A stretch of 64,000 nt of DNA from Acinetobacter brisouioides (lineage in GTDB: Bacteria > Pseudomonadota > Gammaproteobacteria > Pseudomonadales > Moraxellaceae), in contig NZ_SJNX01000001.1 in the NCBI RefSeq assembly GCF_004331075.1, forward strand, positions 310,001-374,000. Reading direction: 5' to 3'. Below the pieces are notes generated by a model that saw only the letters and a program-made list of their open reading frames with translations, ran no database searches and was not told where the DNA came from. Position 1 is the stretch's first letter; each line of letters opens with the position of its first letter. The translations under genes and the position numbers were made by a program. Of this stretch, positions 1-9,197 are shown piece by piece.

Positions 1-110
1 TTTCACATCACTATCTAAATATTTCACTATCCATTTTGGTCATTATTGCAATTTTTCTCACTGCAATTTTCACCTTTTTACTGAACCGATTTTTTGCATT
101 CCAGCATTGA
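1..110 (+). CDS. GtrA-like membrane protein, C-terminal fragment
   Basis: An open frame runs in from the window edge (codons in phase from base 3) and stops with TGA at 108-110, ten bases before the next gene. The visible 35 residues are a hydrophobic helix ending in LLNRFFAFQH, which resembles the C-terminal end of GtrA-family small membrane proteins (last helix, then an Arg-Phe-aromatic tail). GtrA-like proteins are linked to flipping of polyprenyl-phosphate sugars and often sit beside ArnT-type transferases, as here. The family call rests on a short tail and on context, so it is tentative. Confidence 0.5.
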   Translation, partial: SHHYLNISLSILVIIAIFLTAIFTFLLNRFFAFQH

Positions 111-119
111 GGCTATGTT

Positions 120-1757
120 ATGCAACCTTTACTTAGATCATCTAAATTATTACTGATTCTGCTACCGATCTGGCTCTTCATCACTTCAATCATCCGACCA
201 ATGTCTATACCAGATGAAGGGCGTTATGGTGATATCAGTCGTGCCATGTTTGAAACTGGTGACTGGCTCACCCCACGTATCAACGGCTTTCCATTTATGC
301 ATAAACCTCCTCTCTTACACTGGCTCAGTTCAGGTTTGATGGAAATTTTTGGTGTGCATTTATGGGTATTACGTTTAGTTCCTGTACTCGCTGGCACTCT
401 GATGCTGGTCAGTTTATTTTTCTTTGTCCGCAAATATATCAATGAACGTGTTGCCCAACTCAGTGCATTGGTTTTAGCAACCAGCCTACTGTTTTTTGGC
501 AGCAGTCAGTATGTTAACCACGATTTACTGGTTGCAACGTGGATGACACTGACCGTTTTCTGTTTTGCCGATTTTACTTTGTCTGGGAAAAAATCAATTT
601 TATTTCTAGGCTATGTTGCCTGTGCTTGCGGCTTTTTGAGTAAAGGGCTGATTGGTGTACTGGTTCCAGGTATGGTGATTTTGCCGTGGGTAATTTATTG
701 TAAAGAATGGAGAAAAATCCCATATTTACTTAACCCACTGGGTATTTTGCTCTTTATTTGCCTAGTCGGCCCATGGCTGTATTTTGCTCAACACCATTAT
801 CCAAATTTTTTAAACTATTTCTTTATTGACCAACAATTTAGCCGCTTTAGCTCATCAGGATTCAACAATAAACAACCTTGGTTTTTTTATCTGGTTATCT
901 TATTGATCAGTTTCTTACCTTGGTTACTCGTGACAGGCTTTAAAGGTGCGAAACAACATATTCGTACTGTCGTTCCATCGCCAATTCTTGCTTTACTGCT
1001 CTGGTGGTTCGTTTCTGTCACAATCTTTTTTTCAATTCCGCCATCAAAATTAGCAGGTTATATTTTACCTGTCGTTGCCCCACTGACGATTCTCATCACA
1101 GCATGGGTTCAGCAGAACCTAACCCTACCTAAAAATAAATTACAGATTTTTGGTGTTTCAATTTTTGTATCCTTAATGGGACTCACTATATTGATTGCAC
1201 CACATGTCATGAAAGGAAATCATGAATTTTACTTGCAACATATTGGCAGTATTTATTTACTCGGCACAATTTTAACAGCTAGCCCATGGGTGTTTCTGGC
1301 ATGTTATAAAACCAAAAAGATCTCTTTTTTACAAGCGACGGTACTTAGTCTACTGGTGCTATGTTCAAGCGTTCCTTTTGCAGTTCGATTGTTCGATACG
1401 AAAACCAATTCTGACCAGTTACAATTTCAGCAATATTTACATGGCAAGACGCAGTTAGTGTTCTATCGCTACTACTTTTATGATGTGCCATTTTTACTGG
1501 ATTGGAAATCACCTATATATTTGGTAAATAACTGGGATGCTGTTGGGGGAGATAATTCGGCTGTAGAAATTAAAGATGGCTTATTATTTGAACCCGAGTT
1601 AAAACGCAATTTATGGAACGATGCGACCTTTGAGCAGGCTTTAAAAAACAAACAGCCTTTGATTGTGATTAGTCGCCCAGGTGAGTTTAAATCGCCTGAC
1701 CCTCAGGTTAAAGTATTGCATCAACGTAATTATGACGTGTTTATATTTAATCAATAA
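120..1757 (+). CDS. ArnT-type family 39 glycosyltransferase
   Basis: A 545-residue polytopic inner-membrane protein. After the first helix comes the PDEGRYGD motif (Asp32-Glu33), the acidic pair in the first periplasmic loop where ArnT/PMT-type enzymes hold metal and donor lipid. KPPLLHW follows at 62-68. About a dozen hydrophobic segments follow, then a soluble C-terminal periplasmic domain from about residue 430. Family members move a sugar from a polyprenyl-phosphate donor to lipid A or another envelope acceptor; the acceptor here is unknown. The gene starts ten bases after a GtrA-like gene, so the two are probably one unit supplying and using a lipid-linked sugar. The sequence does not tell aminoarabinose from another sugar, so no symbol is given. 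Confidence 0.85.
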   Translation: MQPLLRSSKLLLILLPIWLFITSIIRPMSIPDEGRYGDISRAMFETGDWLTPRINGFPFMHKPPLLHWLSSGLMEIFGVHLWVLRLVPVLAGTLMLVSLFFFVRKYINERVAQLSALVLATSLLFFGSSQYVNHDLLVATWMTLTVFCFADFTLSGKKSILFLGYVACACGFLSKGLIGVLVPGMVILPWVIYCKEWRKIPYLLNPLGILLFICLVGPWLYFAQHHYPNFLNYFFIDQQFSRFSSSGFNNKQPWFFYLVILLISFLPWLLVTGFKGAKQHIRTVVPSPILALLLWWFVSVTIFFSIPPSKLAGYILPVVAPLTILITAWVQQNLTLPKNKLQIFGVSIFVSLMGLTILIAPHVMKGNHEFYLQHIGSIYLLGTILTASPWVFLACYKTKKISFLQATVLSLLVLCSSVPFAVRLFDTKTNSDQLQFQQYLHGKTQLVFYRYYFYDVPFLLDWKSPIYLVNNWDAVGGDNSAVEIKDGLLFEPELKRNLWNDATFEQALKNKQPLIVISRPGEFKSPDPQVKVLHQRNYDVFIFNQ

Positions 1758-1760
1758 TGA

Positions 1761-1789
1761 AAAAGAGGAAGCCTAGGCTTCCTCTTTTT
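1761..1789. terminator. Bidirectional intrinsic terminator between the glycosyltransferase gene and gyrA
   Basis: A perfect 20-base palindrome (1765-1784, gaggaagcct and its complement) is flanked by A on the left and T on the right, so it can end transcription from both sides. The convergent genes stop at 1757 and 1856. Confidence 0.85.
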
Positions 1790-1809
1790 ATTTTGATCTG
1801 TATGTTTCA

Positions 1810-1839
1810 TTCTGAAATAAGTGTCAACCTATTTCAGAA
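1810..1839 (-). repeat. 10-bp inverted repeat downstream of gyrA
   Basis: ttctgaaata at 1810-1819 pairs with tatttcagaa at 1830-1839 around a 10-base loop. It lies just past the gyrA stop. It has no good U-tract, so it is more likely a 3' stabilising hairpin than the main terminator. Confidence 0.4.
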
Positions 1840-1855
1840 CGGGACAGATCTGAAT

Positions 1856-4552
1856 TTATTCTTCTGTGCTATCTACTTCTTCAGTTTCAACAGATTCATT
1901 CACTTCGCTGATGTCGAGTTCAATTTCTTCTTCAACTGCATCAATAGCTTCAACACCAACAAGTGTTTCATTTTCACCTAAACGAATCAAACGAACACCT
2001 TGTGCATTTCGTCCTGTGGTTGCCACTTCAGAAGCACGGGTACGCACTAAAGTACCACCATCAGAAATCAACATGAGCTCTTTGGTTTCATCAATTGCAA
2101 CTACACCAACCAACTCACCATTACGCTCGGAAGTTTTAATGGCAATGACACCTTTACCACCACGTTTTTTGGTTGGGAAGTCATCGACTGGTGTACGCTT
2201 ACCATAACCGTTTGCACTCGCACACAGCACTTCGCCTGTTTCAGGGACAACGACTAACGATACAATACGGCTGATAACATTCAAATCCGCACTGTCTTCA
2301 ACATCATCCGTATCATCATTTTCGGTTTCAGTTTCATCCACCTCAAGTACAGTTGCCGCAAGAGCGACACGCATACCACGCACACCTTTTGCAGTACGTC
2401 CCATTGCTCGCACATCAGTTTCAGCAAAACGAATAGCTTTACCTTCATTTGAGAACAGCATAATTTGCTGATTACCATCAGTAATCGCAACACCAATTAA
2501 GGTATCTTCTTCATTGAGCTCAATGGCACGCAAACCATTGGCACGAATGTTTGCAAATTGTGCCAATTCCACACGTTTTACTGTACCTGACGCTGTTGCC
2601 ATAAACACGTAGTGATTTTCTGGGAACTCGGTCAACGGTAGAATCGCGGTAATCGTCTCATTGGCGTCAAGTGGCAACAAGTTAACCATTGGACGACCTT
2701 TCGCCCCACGCGAAGCTTGTGGAACTTCAAATACTCTCAGACGATAAACTTTGCCAACATTGGTAAAGCACAACACAGTCGCATGGTTAGACGCTACAAT
2801 CAGATGCTGAATATAATCATCTTCTTTCATGCTGGTTGCAGATTTACCACGACCACCACGACGTTGAGCCGCATAGTCAGAGAGTGGCTGAGTTTTTGCA
2901 TAACCCGTTTTCGAAACAGTCAGTACGACTTGCTCTTCTGGAATAAGATCTTCACGGCAGAAATCAACGCGAGATTCCACAATTTCGGTACGACGACCAT
3001 CACCATATTGTTGCAAAATCAGTGCTAATTCTTCACGAATAACATTCATCAACAAGTTAAAATCATTCAAAATAGCTGTAAATTCAGCAATCTGAGATAA
3101 AATCTCACTGTATTCTGCATGAAGTTTATCTTGTTCCAGACCTGTTAAACGATGCAAGCGCAACTCTAAAATTGCGTTGACTTGAGTCGGTGACAAACGA
3201 TAACGTTGATCAATCAAACCAAATGGACGATTTAGATCTTCACCCTCAATTTCATCTGGACGAACTGAAATAGCACCTGCTTTTTCTAGCAAGCTCACTA
3301 CACCACCCGCAGCCCACTCACCTGCTTGTAAACGTTCACGTGCTTCTGCTGGGTTGGCTGAAGTTTTAATGGCTTCAATGATGGCATCGATATTCGCCAA
3401 TGCAACCGTCAAGCCTTCTAAGATGTGCCCACGTTCACGTGCTTTACGCAATTCGAACATGGTACGACGTGTCACTACTTCCTGACGGTGGCGAATAAAC
3501 GCAGCAATGATATCTTTCAGATTCATTAACTTTGGTTGACCATTGTCGAGACAAACCATGTTAATGCTGAACGAGTTTTCAAGCTGTGTATTCAAGAACA
3601 GATTATTGACCACAACTTCAGCGTTTTCACCACGCTTTAAATCTATGGCAATACGCATACCGTCTTTATCAGACTCATCGCGCAGCTCTGAAATACCTTC
3701 AAGTTTCTTTTCTTTGACCAGTTCAGCAATACGCTCAATGACTCTCGCTTTGTTGACCTGATACGGAATTTCAGTAAATACAATCGTGATACGTCCTGTT
3801 TTCTCATCTTCTTCAAAATGATACTTACCACGAATATGCAAACGGCCTTTACCTGTACGGTAAGCATCGACAATGCCTGATTTACCGTAAATAATGCCAC
3901 CTGTCGGGAAATCTGGACCAGAAATATAATCCATCAAACCTTCAATGGATATATTTGGGTTATCGGCATAAGCAAGGCAGGCATGAATCACTTCAGTCAT
4001 GTTGTGTGGCGCCATATTGGTCGCCATACCTACGGCAATACCCGCAGCACCATTGATCAGTAAATTTGGAACACGTGTTGGTAAAACTTGAGGAATACGC
4101 TCAGAACCATCGTAGTTATCTTCCCAATCGACTGTATCTTTCTCAAGATCTGCCAAGAGTTCATGAGCAAGCTTAGTCATACGCACTTCGGTATAACGCA
4201 TTGCCGCAGCACTATCGCCATCGATGGAACCAAAGTTACCCTGACCATCGACCAACTGATAACGCAGACTAAAGTCTTGCGCCATACGGACGATGGTTTC
4301 ATATACCGCAGAGTCACCATGTGGGTGATATTTACCGATCACATCACCGACGACACGGGCAGATTTTTTGTAGGCCTTGTTATAATCATTGCCCAACTCA
4401 TGCATCGCATATAGCACACGACGATGAACAGGTTTCAGACCATCTCTCACATCTGGCAATGCGCGAGAGACAATCACGCTCATCGCATAATCAAGATACG
4501 AGTGCTTGAGTTCATCCTCAATGGCAATCGGTCGGATTTCCGATACGCTCAT
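1856..4552 (-). CDS. gyrA: DNA gyrase subunit A
   Basis: The 898-residue breakage-reunion subunit of gyrase, which introduces negative supercoils with GyrB. The N-terminal topoisomerase IV A-type domain holds the catalytic Tyr120 in AAMRYTE. The quinolone-resistance region reads [12 protein letters not shown], with Ser81 and Glu85 at the E. coli 83 and 87 positions, so no classical resistance change is present. The GyrA box QRRGGRG opens the C-terminal beta-pinwheel, and a second KKRGGKG occurs further on. The pinwheel carries an acidic insert (ETENDDTDD region) and an acidic tail. The start ATG at 4552 has GGAG upstream. The gene is convergent with the glycosyltransferase and probably transcribed alone. 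Confidence 0.98.
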   Translation of the reverse strand: MSVSEIRPIAIEDELKHSYLDYAMSVIVSRALPDVRDGLKPVHRRVLYAMHELGNDYNKAYKKSARVVGDVIGKYHPHGDSAVYETIVRMAQDFSLRYQLVDGQGNFGSIDGDSAAAMRYTEVRMTKLAHELLADLEKDTVDWEDNYDGSERIPQVLPTRVPNLLINGAAGIAVGMATNMAPHNMTEVIHACLAYADNPNISIEGLMDYISGPDFPTGGIIYGKSGIVDAYRTGKGRLHIRGKYHFEEDEKTGRITIVFTEIPYQVNKARVIERIAELVKEKKLEGISELRDESDKDGMRIAIDLKRGENAEVVVNNLFLNTQLENSFSINMVCLDNGQPKLMNLKDIIAAFIRHRQEVVTRRTMFELRKARERGHILEGLTVALANIDAIIEAIKTSANPAEARERLQAGEWAAGGVVSLLEKAGAISVRPDEIEGEDLNRPFGLIDQRYRLSPTQVNAILELRLHRLTGLEQDKLHAEYSEILSQIAEFTAILNDFNLLMNVIREELALILQQYGDGRRTEIVESRVDFCREDLIPEEQVVLTVSKTGYAKTQPLSDYAAQRRGGRGKSATSMKEDDYIQHLIVASNHATVLCFTNVGKVYRLRVFEVPQASRGAKGRPMVNLLPLDANETITAILPLTEFPENHYVFMATASGTVKRVELAQFANIRANGLRAIELNEEDTLIGVAITDGNQQIMLFSNEGKAIRFAETDVRAMGRTAKGVRGMRVALAATVLEVDETETENDDTDDVEDSADLNVISRIVSLVVVPETGEVLCASANGYGKRTPVDDFPTKKRGGKGVIAIKTSERNGELVGVVAIDETKELMLISDGGTLVRTRASEVATTGRNAQGVRLIRLGENETLVGVEAIDAVEEEIELDISEVNESVETEEVDSTEE

Positions 4553-4667
4553 GCATACTCCTTATTATATTGACCATTTATCACCGATAAACAGCCAAAA
4601 AACTTGAAAAAAATTCAGAAAAAATTAGTGAAAAATTTATCACTAAAACTGAAAAACATAACGCGAT

Positions 4668-4676
4668 ATTTTAGCA
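4668..4676 (-). promoter_or_regulatory. Candidate extended -10 promoter of gyrA
   Basis: On the minus strand the sequence reads TGCTAAAAT, an extended -10 element, about 115 bases upstream of the gyrA ATG. No good -35 hexamer lies 17 bases further up. The leader between here and gyrA contains a 6-bp inverted repeat (4626-4631 with 4640-4645). Confidence 0.35.
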
Positions 4677-4901
4677 TATTCACCCACGCTTTGTTGTGTT
4701 CAGAGCAAATAGAATCGTATTTCCCTTATAAAATCGTTGCTTTTTTACACATACTTTTTCGCATTTTTTTGATGATGATTTTTTTGTCAAATTCCTCTAA
4801 TTTGGAATGATTTTTCTGGCTAAAATCGGCATTTTGTTATTCTTGCATTAGTCAACTTCAAGCTCAACATAAGCCCTCTGAACACAAATTTCAGACATAA
4901 A
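4677..4901. other. AT-rich spacer between gyrA and etfA
   Basis: Together with the gyrA leader this makes a 392-base gap. Beyond the gyrA promoter candidate and the etfA terminator I see only AT-rich sequence. A 68-codon frame at 4604-4810 on the plus strand has low complexity and no ribosome binding site, and I do not consider it a gene. Confidence 0.5.
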
Positions 4902-4930
4902 AAAAACCCTGCTCGAAGCAGAGTTTTTTT
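4902..4930 (-). terminator. Intrinsic terminator of etfBA
   Basis: On the minus strand an actctgct/agcagggt stem around a short TCG loop is followed by a run of seven U. It lies 15 bases past the etfA stop. Confidence 0.8.
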
Positions 4931-4944
4931 TAAGGATTATCGAA

Positions 4945-5877
4945 TTAAAGCTTAGATACCAGTTCAGGTACAACTTCGTTCAAATCACCCACTAACCAGT
5001 AATCTGCAACTGCATTGATTGGCGCTTCTTCATCCTTGTTGATCGCAACGATCACTTTAGACTCTTTCATACCTGCCAAGTGCTGAATCGCACCAGAAAT
5101 ACCAACCGCAATATACAAATCAGGTGCAACGATTTTACCAGTTTGACCGACTTGCATGTCATTTGGAACAAAACCTGCATCAACTGCCGCACGTGATGCA
5201 CCTTGTGCTGCACCCAGTTTGTCTGCCAATGGATCTAGGACTTTGTGGTAGTTTTCACCTGAACCCACACCACGACCACCAGACACTACAATACGTGCTG
5301 CCGAAAGCTCTGGACGTTCAGTTTTCACGATTTCTTCTGAAACGAATTTCGATACGCCTGCATCGTTAGCTTCGCTCACTGCTTCAACAGCTGCTGCGCC
5401 GCCTTCTGCTGCAACCGCATCAAAAGCAGTGGTACGTACAGTCGCAACAATGATTGCTTCTTCTGATTGTACAGTGGCAATTGCATTGCCTGCATAAATT
5501 GGACGTTTGAAAGTGTTGGCTGCTTCAACTGCAATTACATCACTCACCATGCTCACATCCAGCAAGGCTGCAACACGTGGCAAAATGTTTTTACCTGTCG
5601 TGGTTGCTGCTGCCAAAACGTGGCTATAGCCTTTACCCAAATCAGCAATTAATCCAGCAACGTTTTCTGCTAGTTGGTTGGCGTAGACTGCATTGTCAGC
5701 AAGTAGAACTTTGCTAACGCCTGCAACTTTTGCTGCTGCATCGGCAACAGCTTGTGCACCTGAACCCGCTACAAGAACAGTGATGTCGCCACCAATTTTT
5801 TGCGCTGCTGCAACAACGTTTAAGGTTGCGCCATTTAAAGTTTGGTTGTCGTGCTCAGCGATGACTAAAATACTCAT
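4945..5877 (-). CDS. etfA: Electron transfer flavoprotein subunit alpha
   Basis: 310 residues. EtfA and EtfB form the soluble heterodimer that takes electrons from acyl-CoA and other flavin dehydrogenases and passes them to ETF:ubiquinone oxidoreductase. The N-terminal domain (1-185) starts MSILVIAEHDN as in other EtfA. The C-terminal FAD-binding domain carries SGGRGVGSGENY near 200 and VGISGAIQHLAGM near 265. The start at 5877 has AGGGA seven bases upstream. etfB lies 17 bases upstream on the same strand and a terminator follows, so etfBA is a two-gene operon. Confidence 0.96.
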   Translation of the reverse strand: MSILVIAEHDNQTLNGATLNVVAAAQKIGGDITVLVAGSGAQAVADAAAKVAGVSKVLLADNAVYANQLAENVAGLIADLGKGYSHVLAAATTTGKNILPRVAALLDVSMVSDVIAVEAANTFKRPIYAGNAIATVQSEEAIIVATVRTTAFDAVAAEGGAAAVEAVSEANDAGVSKFVSEEIVKTERPELSAARIVVSGGRGVGSGENYHKVLDPLADKLGAAQGASRAAVDAGFVPNDMQVGQTGKIVAPDLYIAVGISGAIQHLAGMKESKVIVAINKDEEAPINAVADYWLVGDLNEVVPELVSKL

Positions 5878-5894
5878 GATGTTATCCCTGCCTT

Positions 5895-6644
5895 TTAGAT
5901 CACTTTCGCTTCATTTTTAAGTTTATCAACAAGCTCATCTACAGATTTCACTTGTACGCCCGCTTGACGTTCTGCTGGTGCTTCAACTTTTAAAGTTTTC
6001 AGCTTGCTACCTGTAGCTACGCCATAGTCCGCAGGAGATTTTGTATCCAACGGTTTTTTACGAGCTTTCATAATGTTCGGTAAAGCTGCGTAACGTGGTT
6101 CATTCAAACGTAAGTCAGTGGTAATGATTGCAGGCAAGTTCAGTTCAATTGTTTGTAAACCACCGTCAATTTCACGGGTAACTTGAACTTTTTCACCTTC
6201 AACTTTCACTTCAGATGCAAATGTAGCCTGACCTACACCCAAAAGTGCTGCCAACATTTGACCAACTTGGTTAGAGTCATCATCAATAGCTTGTTTACCC
6301 AAAAGAATTAATTGTGGTTGTTCTTGTGCCACAACGCCTTTCAGGATTTTCGCAACTTCTAAAGCACCTAACTCATCGGCTGTTTCAACCAAAATGCCAC
6401 GGTCAGCACCAAGTGCCATAGAAGAACGAATTTGTTCCTGAGCTTCTTTTGCACCTACTGAAACCACCACGATTTCAGAAACAATGCCTTTTTCTTTTAA
6501 GCGAACCGCTTCTTCCACTGCGATTTCACAAAATGGGTTAATTGACATTTTTACGTTGGTTAAATCAACACCACTATTGTCCGGCTTTACGCGAACTTTA
6601 ACGTTAGCATCGACCACACGTTTGACAGCAACAAGAGCCTTCAT
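5895..6644 (-). CDS. etfB: Electron transfer flavoprotein subunit beta
   Basis: 249 residues from the ATG at 6644, chosen because GAGGAA sits just upstream (6648-6653) and [12 protein letters not shown] is the usual EtfB start; an in-frame ATG at 6668 would add eight unlikely residues. EtfB binds AMP and forms the EtfAB heterodimer. The conserved [19 protein letters not shown] stretch lies near 39-57, and a long helix with [15 protein letters not shown] near 113-127. The protein ends with the lysine-rich tail typical of the family. It is first in the etfBA operon. Confidence 0.96.
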   Translation of the reverse strand: MKALVAVKRVVDANVKVRVKPDNSGVDLTNVKMSINPFCEIAVEEAVRLKEKGIVSEIVVVSVGAKEAQEQIRSSMALGADRGILVETADELGALEVAKILKGVVAQEQPQLILLGKQAIDDDSNQVGQMLAALLGVGQATFASEVKVEGEKVQVTREIDGGLQTIELNLPAIITTDLRLNEPRYAALPNIMKARKKPLDTKSPADYGVATGSKLKTLKVEAPAERQAGVQVKSVDELVDKLKNEAKVI

Positions 6645-7011
6645 GTATTCCTCGGCTGTAGTATCCAATGATCTAGAAGAAAAGTGCGATACTTTTCAAA
6701 AATTCGTTTCGTTGCCTATCTTGCAATGCGTTTGGCATTTCGGTCAAGTCACAATTTCTTGACAAATACTGAAATTGCACTAAAAACGTGAATTGACCAG
6801 TTCAAAGAAAAGCGTTACGTGGCATATTCTACCTGAGTTTTTGTTAGTTTTTAAGATAAAAAACAATGATTTAAAAAATTAAACTTGCAGGTCATTTTTA
6901 TAAAAATCATCAATTTTACTCATGATCAACATCAGAAATACCTACATCTATTGATAATAGAGACTGTAAGCAAATCCTGTGATCACGTCATAAATACAAT
7001 ATGCACACGCA
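6645..7011. other. Gap between etfB and the LysE gene
   Basis: About 365 bases without a gene. The minus strand holds a possible etfB -35 (TTGACC, complement around 6730-6735), but I cannot place a convincing -10 element. The rest is AT-rich and I see nothing else in it. Confidence 0.4.
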
Positions 7012-7036
7012 TAAAAAAGCCAGCAAAAAGCTGGCA
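7012..7036 (-). terminator. Intrinsic terminator of the LysE-family gene
   Basis: gccagc (7019-7024) pairs with gctggc (7030-7035), and on the minus strand the stem is followed by six U. It starts 15 bases past the stop codon. Confidence 0.75.
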
Positions 7037-7050
7037 TGGAAAAATCAAAA

Positions 7051-7656
7051 TTAATGTGCGATGAGCCACGTTGCTGCCAACATAATCATGCTCGCTGAGC
7101 AAGCATCGATCCATTTTTGTTTACGCTGATCAAAACCTGCTTTTTCTGTCACTTTGACCACAATAAATGACAGCACTAAATATACGATAATACATGAACT
7201 TATAAAAATTAAAGACAAGAGTAAGCCTTCAACCACAGGATTGCCTTTGCTATGCATAAATTGCGGCAAGATTGCAAAATAAATCAGCATGACTTTTGGA
7301 TTGAGTAGTGAAGTGACAAAACCTTTGCGAATGGGGTTATGGGTATGTGCCGCAGATAACCGAATACCTTTACTCTGAAATGCTGAACGAAATAACTGAA
7401 TTGAGAGGTACACCAAATATGCAACCCCAAAAAATCGAATCGCATTAAATAGCATCGGATAGGACACTATAATCGCAGAAATTCCCAGTGCAACCAGTAC
7501 CGAATGTACCAAATAGCCAGAACACACGCCAAAAGTTGCCATCATGCCTGACTTAAAATCTTTACCCATCGCCTGTGAAAGCACAAATAACATATCGGGC
7601 CCTGGCGTTAATACCAGCGAAATGATGGTGAGTGTAAATAATGTAAAGTCAGACAT
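7051..7656 (-). CDS. LysE/RhtB-family amino-acid exporter
   Basis: 201 residues with about six hydrophobic helices. The N-terminus carries the family signature LTPGPDMLFVLSQAMG (17-32) followed by a glycine-rich helix. Family members export amino acids or related small molecules from the cytoplasm by proton antiport; the substrate cannot be read from sequence. The gene is divergent from an Lrp/AsnC-type regulator only 114 bases away, the usual arrangement in which the regulator senses the amino acid and controls the exporter. Whether that control survives depends on the frameshift in the regulator gene. Confidence 0.88.
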   Translation of the reverse strand: MSDFTLFTLTIISLVLTPGPDMLFVLSQAMGKDFKSGMMATFGVCSGYLVHSVLVALGISAIIVSYPMLFNAIRFFGVAYLVYLSIQLFRSAFQSKGIRLSAAHTHNPIRKGFVTSLLNPKVMLIYFAILPQFMHSKGNPVVEGLLLSLIFISSCIIVYLVLSFIVVKVTEKAGFDQRKQKWIDACSASMIMLAATWLIAH

Positions 7657-7770
7657 CGCTTTTGCCTTTAAAACAACAAAATAAAGTCTCTATATTGTCC
7701 AAAAAAACCAATCAAATAGGGTTGCAAATATTCTATAATCAAAACAATTTTTCAAATTTAATTCTAATTT

Positions 7771-8266
7771 ATGAAACAAATTAATAATTCTATATCAATA
7801 AAACTCGATCGTATCGACAAAAATATTATTCTACATTTGCAACAGAATGGGCGTATTCAAAATAATGATCTTGCAAAACAAGTAGGATTGTCCCCTTCAT
7901 CGTGTTTACGGCGAGTAAAACTACTTGAGGAAGCTGGCGTGATTCGAGGTTATACCACGCTCGTTGATCCACAAAAGGTGGGGCTTTCTTTAATTTTATT
8001 TTCTCGGATTTGGCTGATTGGACAGGATGCCGAAACCATTGACTGTTTTATTGAAGCCATGAAAGAGTTACCACAGGTCATGGAGTGCTACATCATATTA
8101 GGAGAATGTGATGCCATGCTCAAAGTTGTAGTTCCCGACTTGGAAAGTTATCGTAAGTTTCAGTCTAGCCATTTGACCAAAAAAAAATGGGATTACCAGT
8201 GTGAAAACTGATTTACCAAGTCAATTTATTAAACAAAGCTATCAATTACCTTTAGATGAGTACTAG
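7771..8266 (+). pseudogene. Lrp/AsnC-family regulator with a homopolymer frameshift
   Basis: As read, the frame stops at 8211 after 146 residues, with the odd tail KKKWDYQCEN. The N-terminal half is an AsnC-type helix-turn-helix (LDRIDKNIILHLQQNGR, then DLAKQVGLSPSSCLRRV), and the middle is the ligand-binding RAM domain (GECDAMLKVVVPDLESYRKF). After nine A (8179-8187) the family-like ending continues in another frame: dropping one A gives NGITSVKTDLPSQF and a stop at 8264-8266, for 164 residues. That repaired stop sits three bases from the convergent xerC stop, a natural fit. So the gene is either truncated in this strain, variable in the A-run, or carries a sequencing error. It is divergent from the LysE-type exporter and probably its regulator. 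Confidence 0.85.
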
Positions 8267-8269
8267 ACC

Positions 8270-9181
8270 CTACTTCTGCGCACGGGGATGTGCTTGATCA
8301 TAAATTTTCGCCAAATGATCAAAATCAATATGGGTATAGATTTGTGTGGTGTTCAAGTTGCTATGCCCGAGCATTTCCTGAATGCTACGCAGGTCACCAC
8401 TTGCAGAAAGTAAATGACTAGCAAAACAATGTCTAAGCAAATGTGGGTGTAAATCAACACTGACCCCTGCTCGTAATGCTTGGGCTTTGACACGATTTTC
8501 AATCTGGCGCGGTGTTAGGCGCGTACCGCGTTGAGAAATAAAAATTGCGCTGCTTGGTTGTAAAGTCTGTCCCATCCAAATTGCTGCCATTTGCAGCCAG
8601 CGATGTAAGCTCTGCTTAGCTTTTTGTCCAAAAGGTACAATACGGGTTTTATCACCTTTACCCGTTACACGCACTTGTTGTCGCTCAAAATCAAGATCTT
8701 GCAGATTCAAGCTTTGTAATTCTGCCAAGCGCAGGCCACTGGAATAAAGTAGTTCCAACATGGCTTTATCTCTAAGCCAGAGCTGTTGCTCTAAAGGCTT
8801 TTCAGGTGCAGGCTGTTCCAAAATTTGTAAAATGGTTTCAATATCCAGCATACCTGGCAGCGCCCGTGGTTGCCGCTTTAAACGGAAATCTTTGGTTGGG
8901 TTTTGTGCAATTTGCTGTTGCTGTTCCACCCACTGCATAAACTGGCGAATTGCACTTAAAGCACGCTGTAAACTACTGGTCGCCAGTTGTTGCCGTTCTA
9001 CTTTTTCTGCCAAGTATTCACGTAGGTCTGCCGAGGCAATATTATTAAGGTCTAATTTCTTGCGCTGGCAAAAATTGAGAAAATCCCGAACATCACGCTC
9101 ATAAGCTGACAATGTATGCTCGGACTGCTGCTGAATTTTACGAGAATTCAGCCATATATGAAGCAATTCGAACATATCCAT
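8270..9181 (-). CDS. xerC: Tyrosine recombinase XerC
   Basis: 303 residues. With XerD, XerC resolves chromosome dimers at dif during division. The N-terminal SAM-like core-binding domain spans about 1-95. The catalytic domain holds the full tyrosine-recombinase set: Arg151 (SSGLRLAEL), Lys175 (TGKGDK), His247 and Arg250 (HPHLLRH), His273 (LGHSN) and the nucleophile Tyr282 (IYTH). XerC is preferred over XerD because of its place downstream of lysA, dapF and the SseB-like gene, the cluster seen in pseudomonads and relatives. The upstream gene ends 16 bases before the start, so the two are co-transcribed. Confidence 0.93.
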   Translation of the reverse strand: MDMFELLHIWLNSRKIQQQSEHTLSAYERDVRDFLNFCQRKKLDLNNIASADLREYLAEKVERQQLATSSLQRALSAIRQFMQWVEQQQQIAQNPTKDFRLKRQPRALPGMLDIETILQILEQPAPEKPLEQQLWLRDKAMLELLYSSGLRLAELQSLNLQDLDFERQQVRVTGKGDKTRIVPFGQKAKQSLHRWLQMAAIWMGQTLQPSSAIFISQRGTRLTPRQIENRVKAQALRAGVSVDLHPHLLRHCFASHLLSASGDLRSIQEMLGHSNLNTTQIYTHIDFDHLAKIYDQAHPRAQK

Positions 9182-9197
9182 GAGATCGGCCTATTTA

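Noticed and set aside
4604-4810. 68-codon frame upstream of gyrA
   Set aside because: Low-complexity Lys/Phe/Ile-rich text from AT-rich DNA, no ribosome binding site, and it covers the likely gyrA promoter.
8179-8211. Programmed frameshifting in the Lrp-type gene
   Set aside because: No stimulatory hairpin or upstream Shine-Dalgarno element is evident; a simple indel or slippage explains the tail better.
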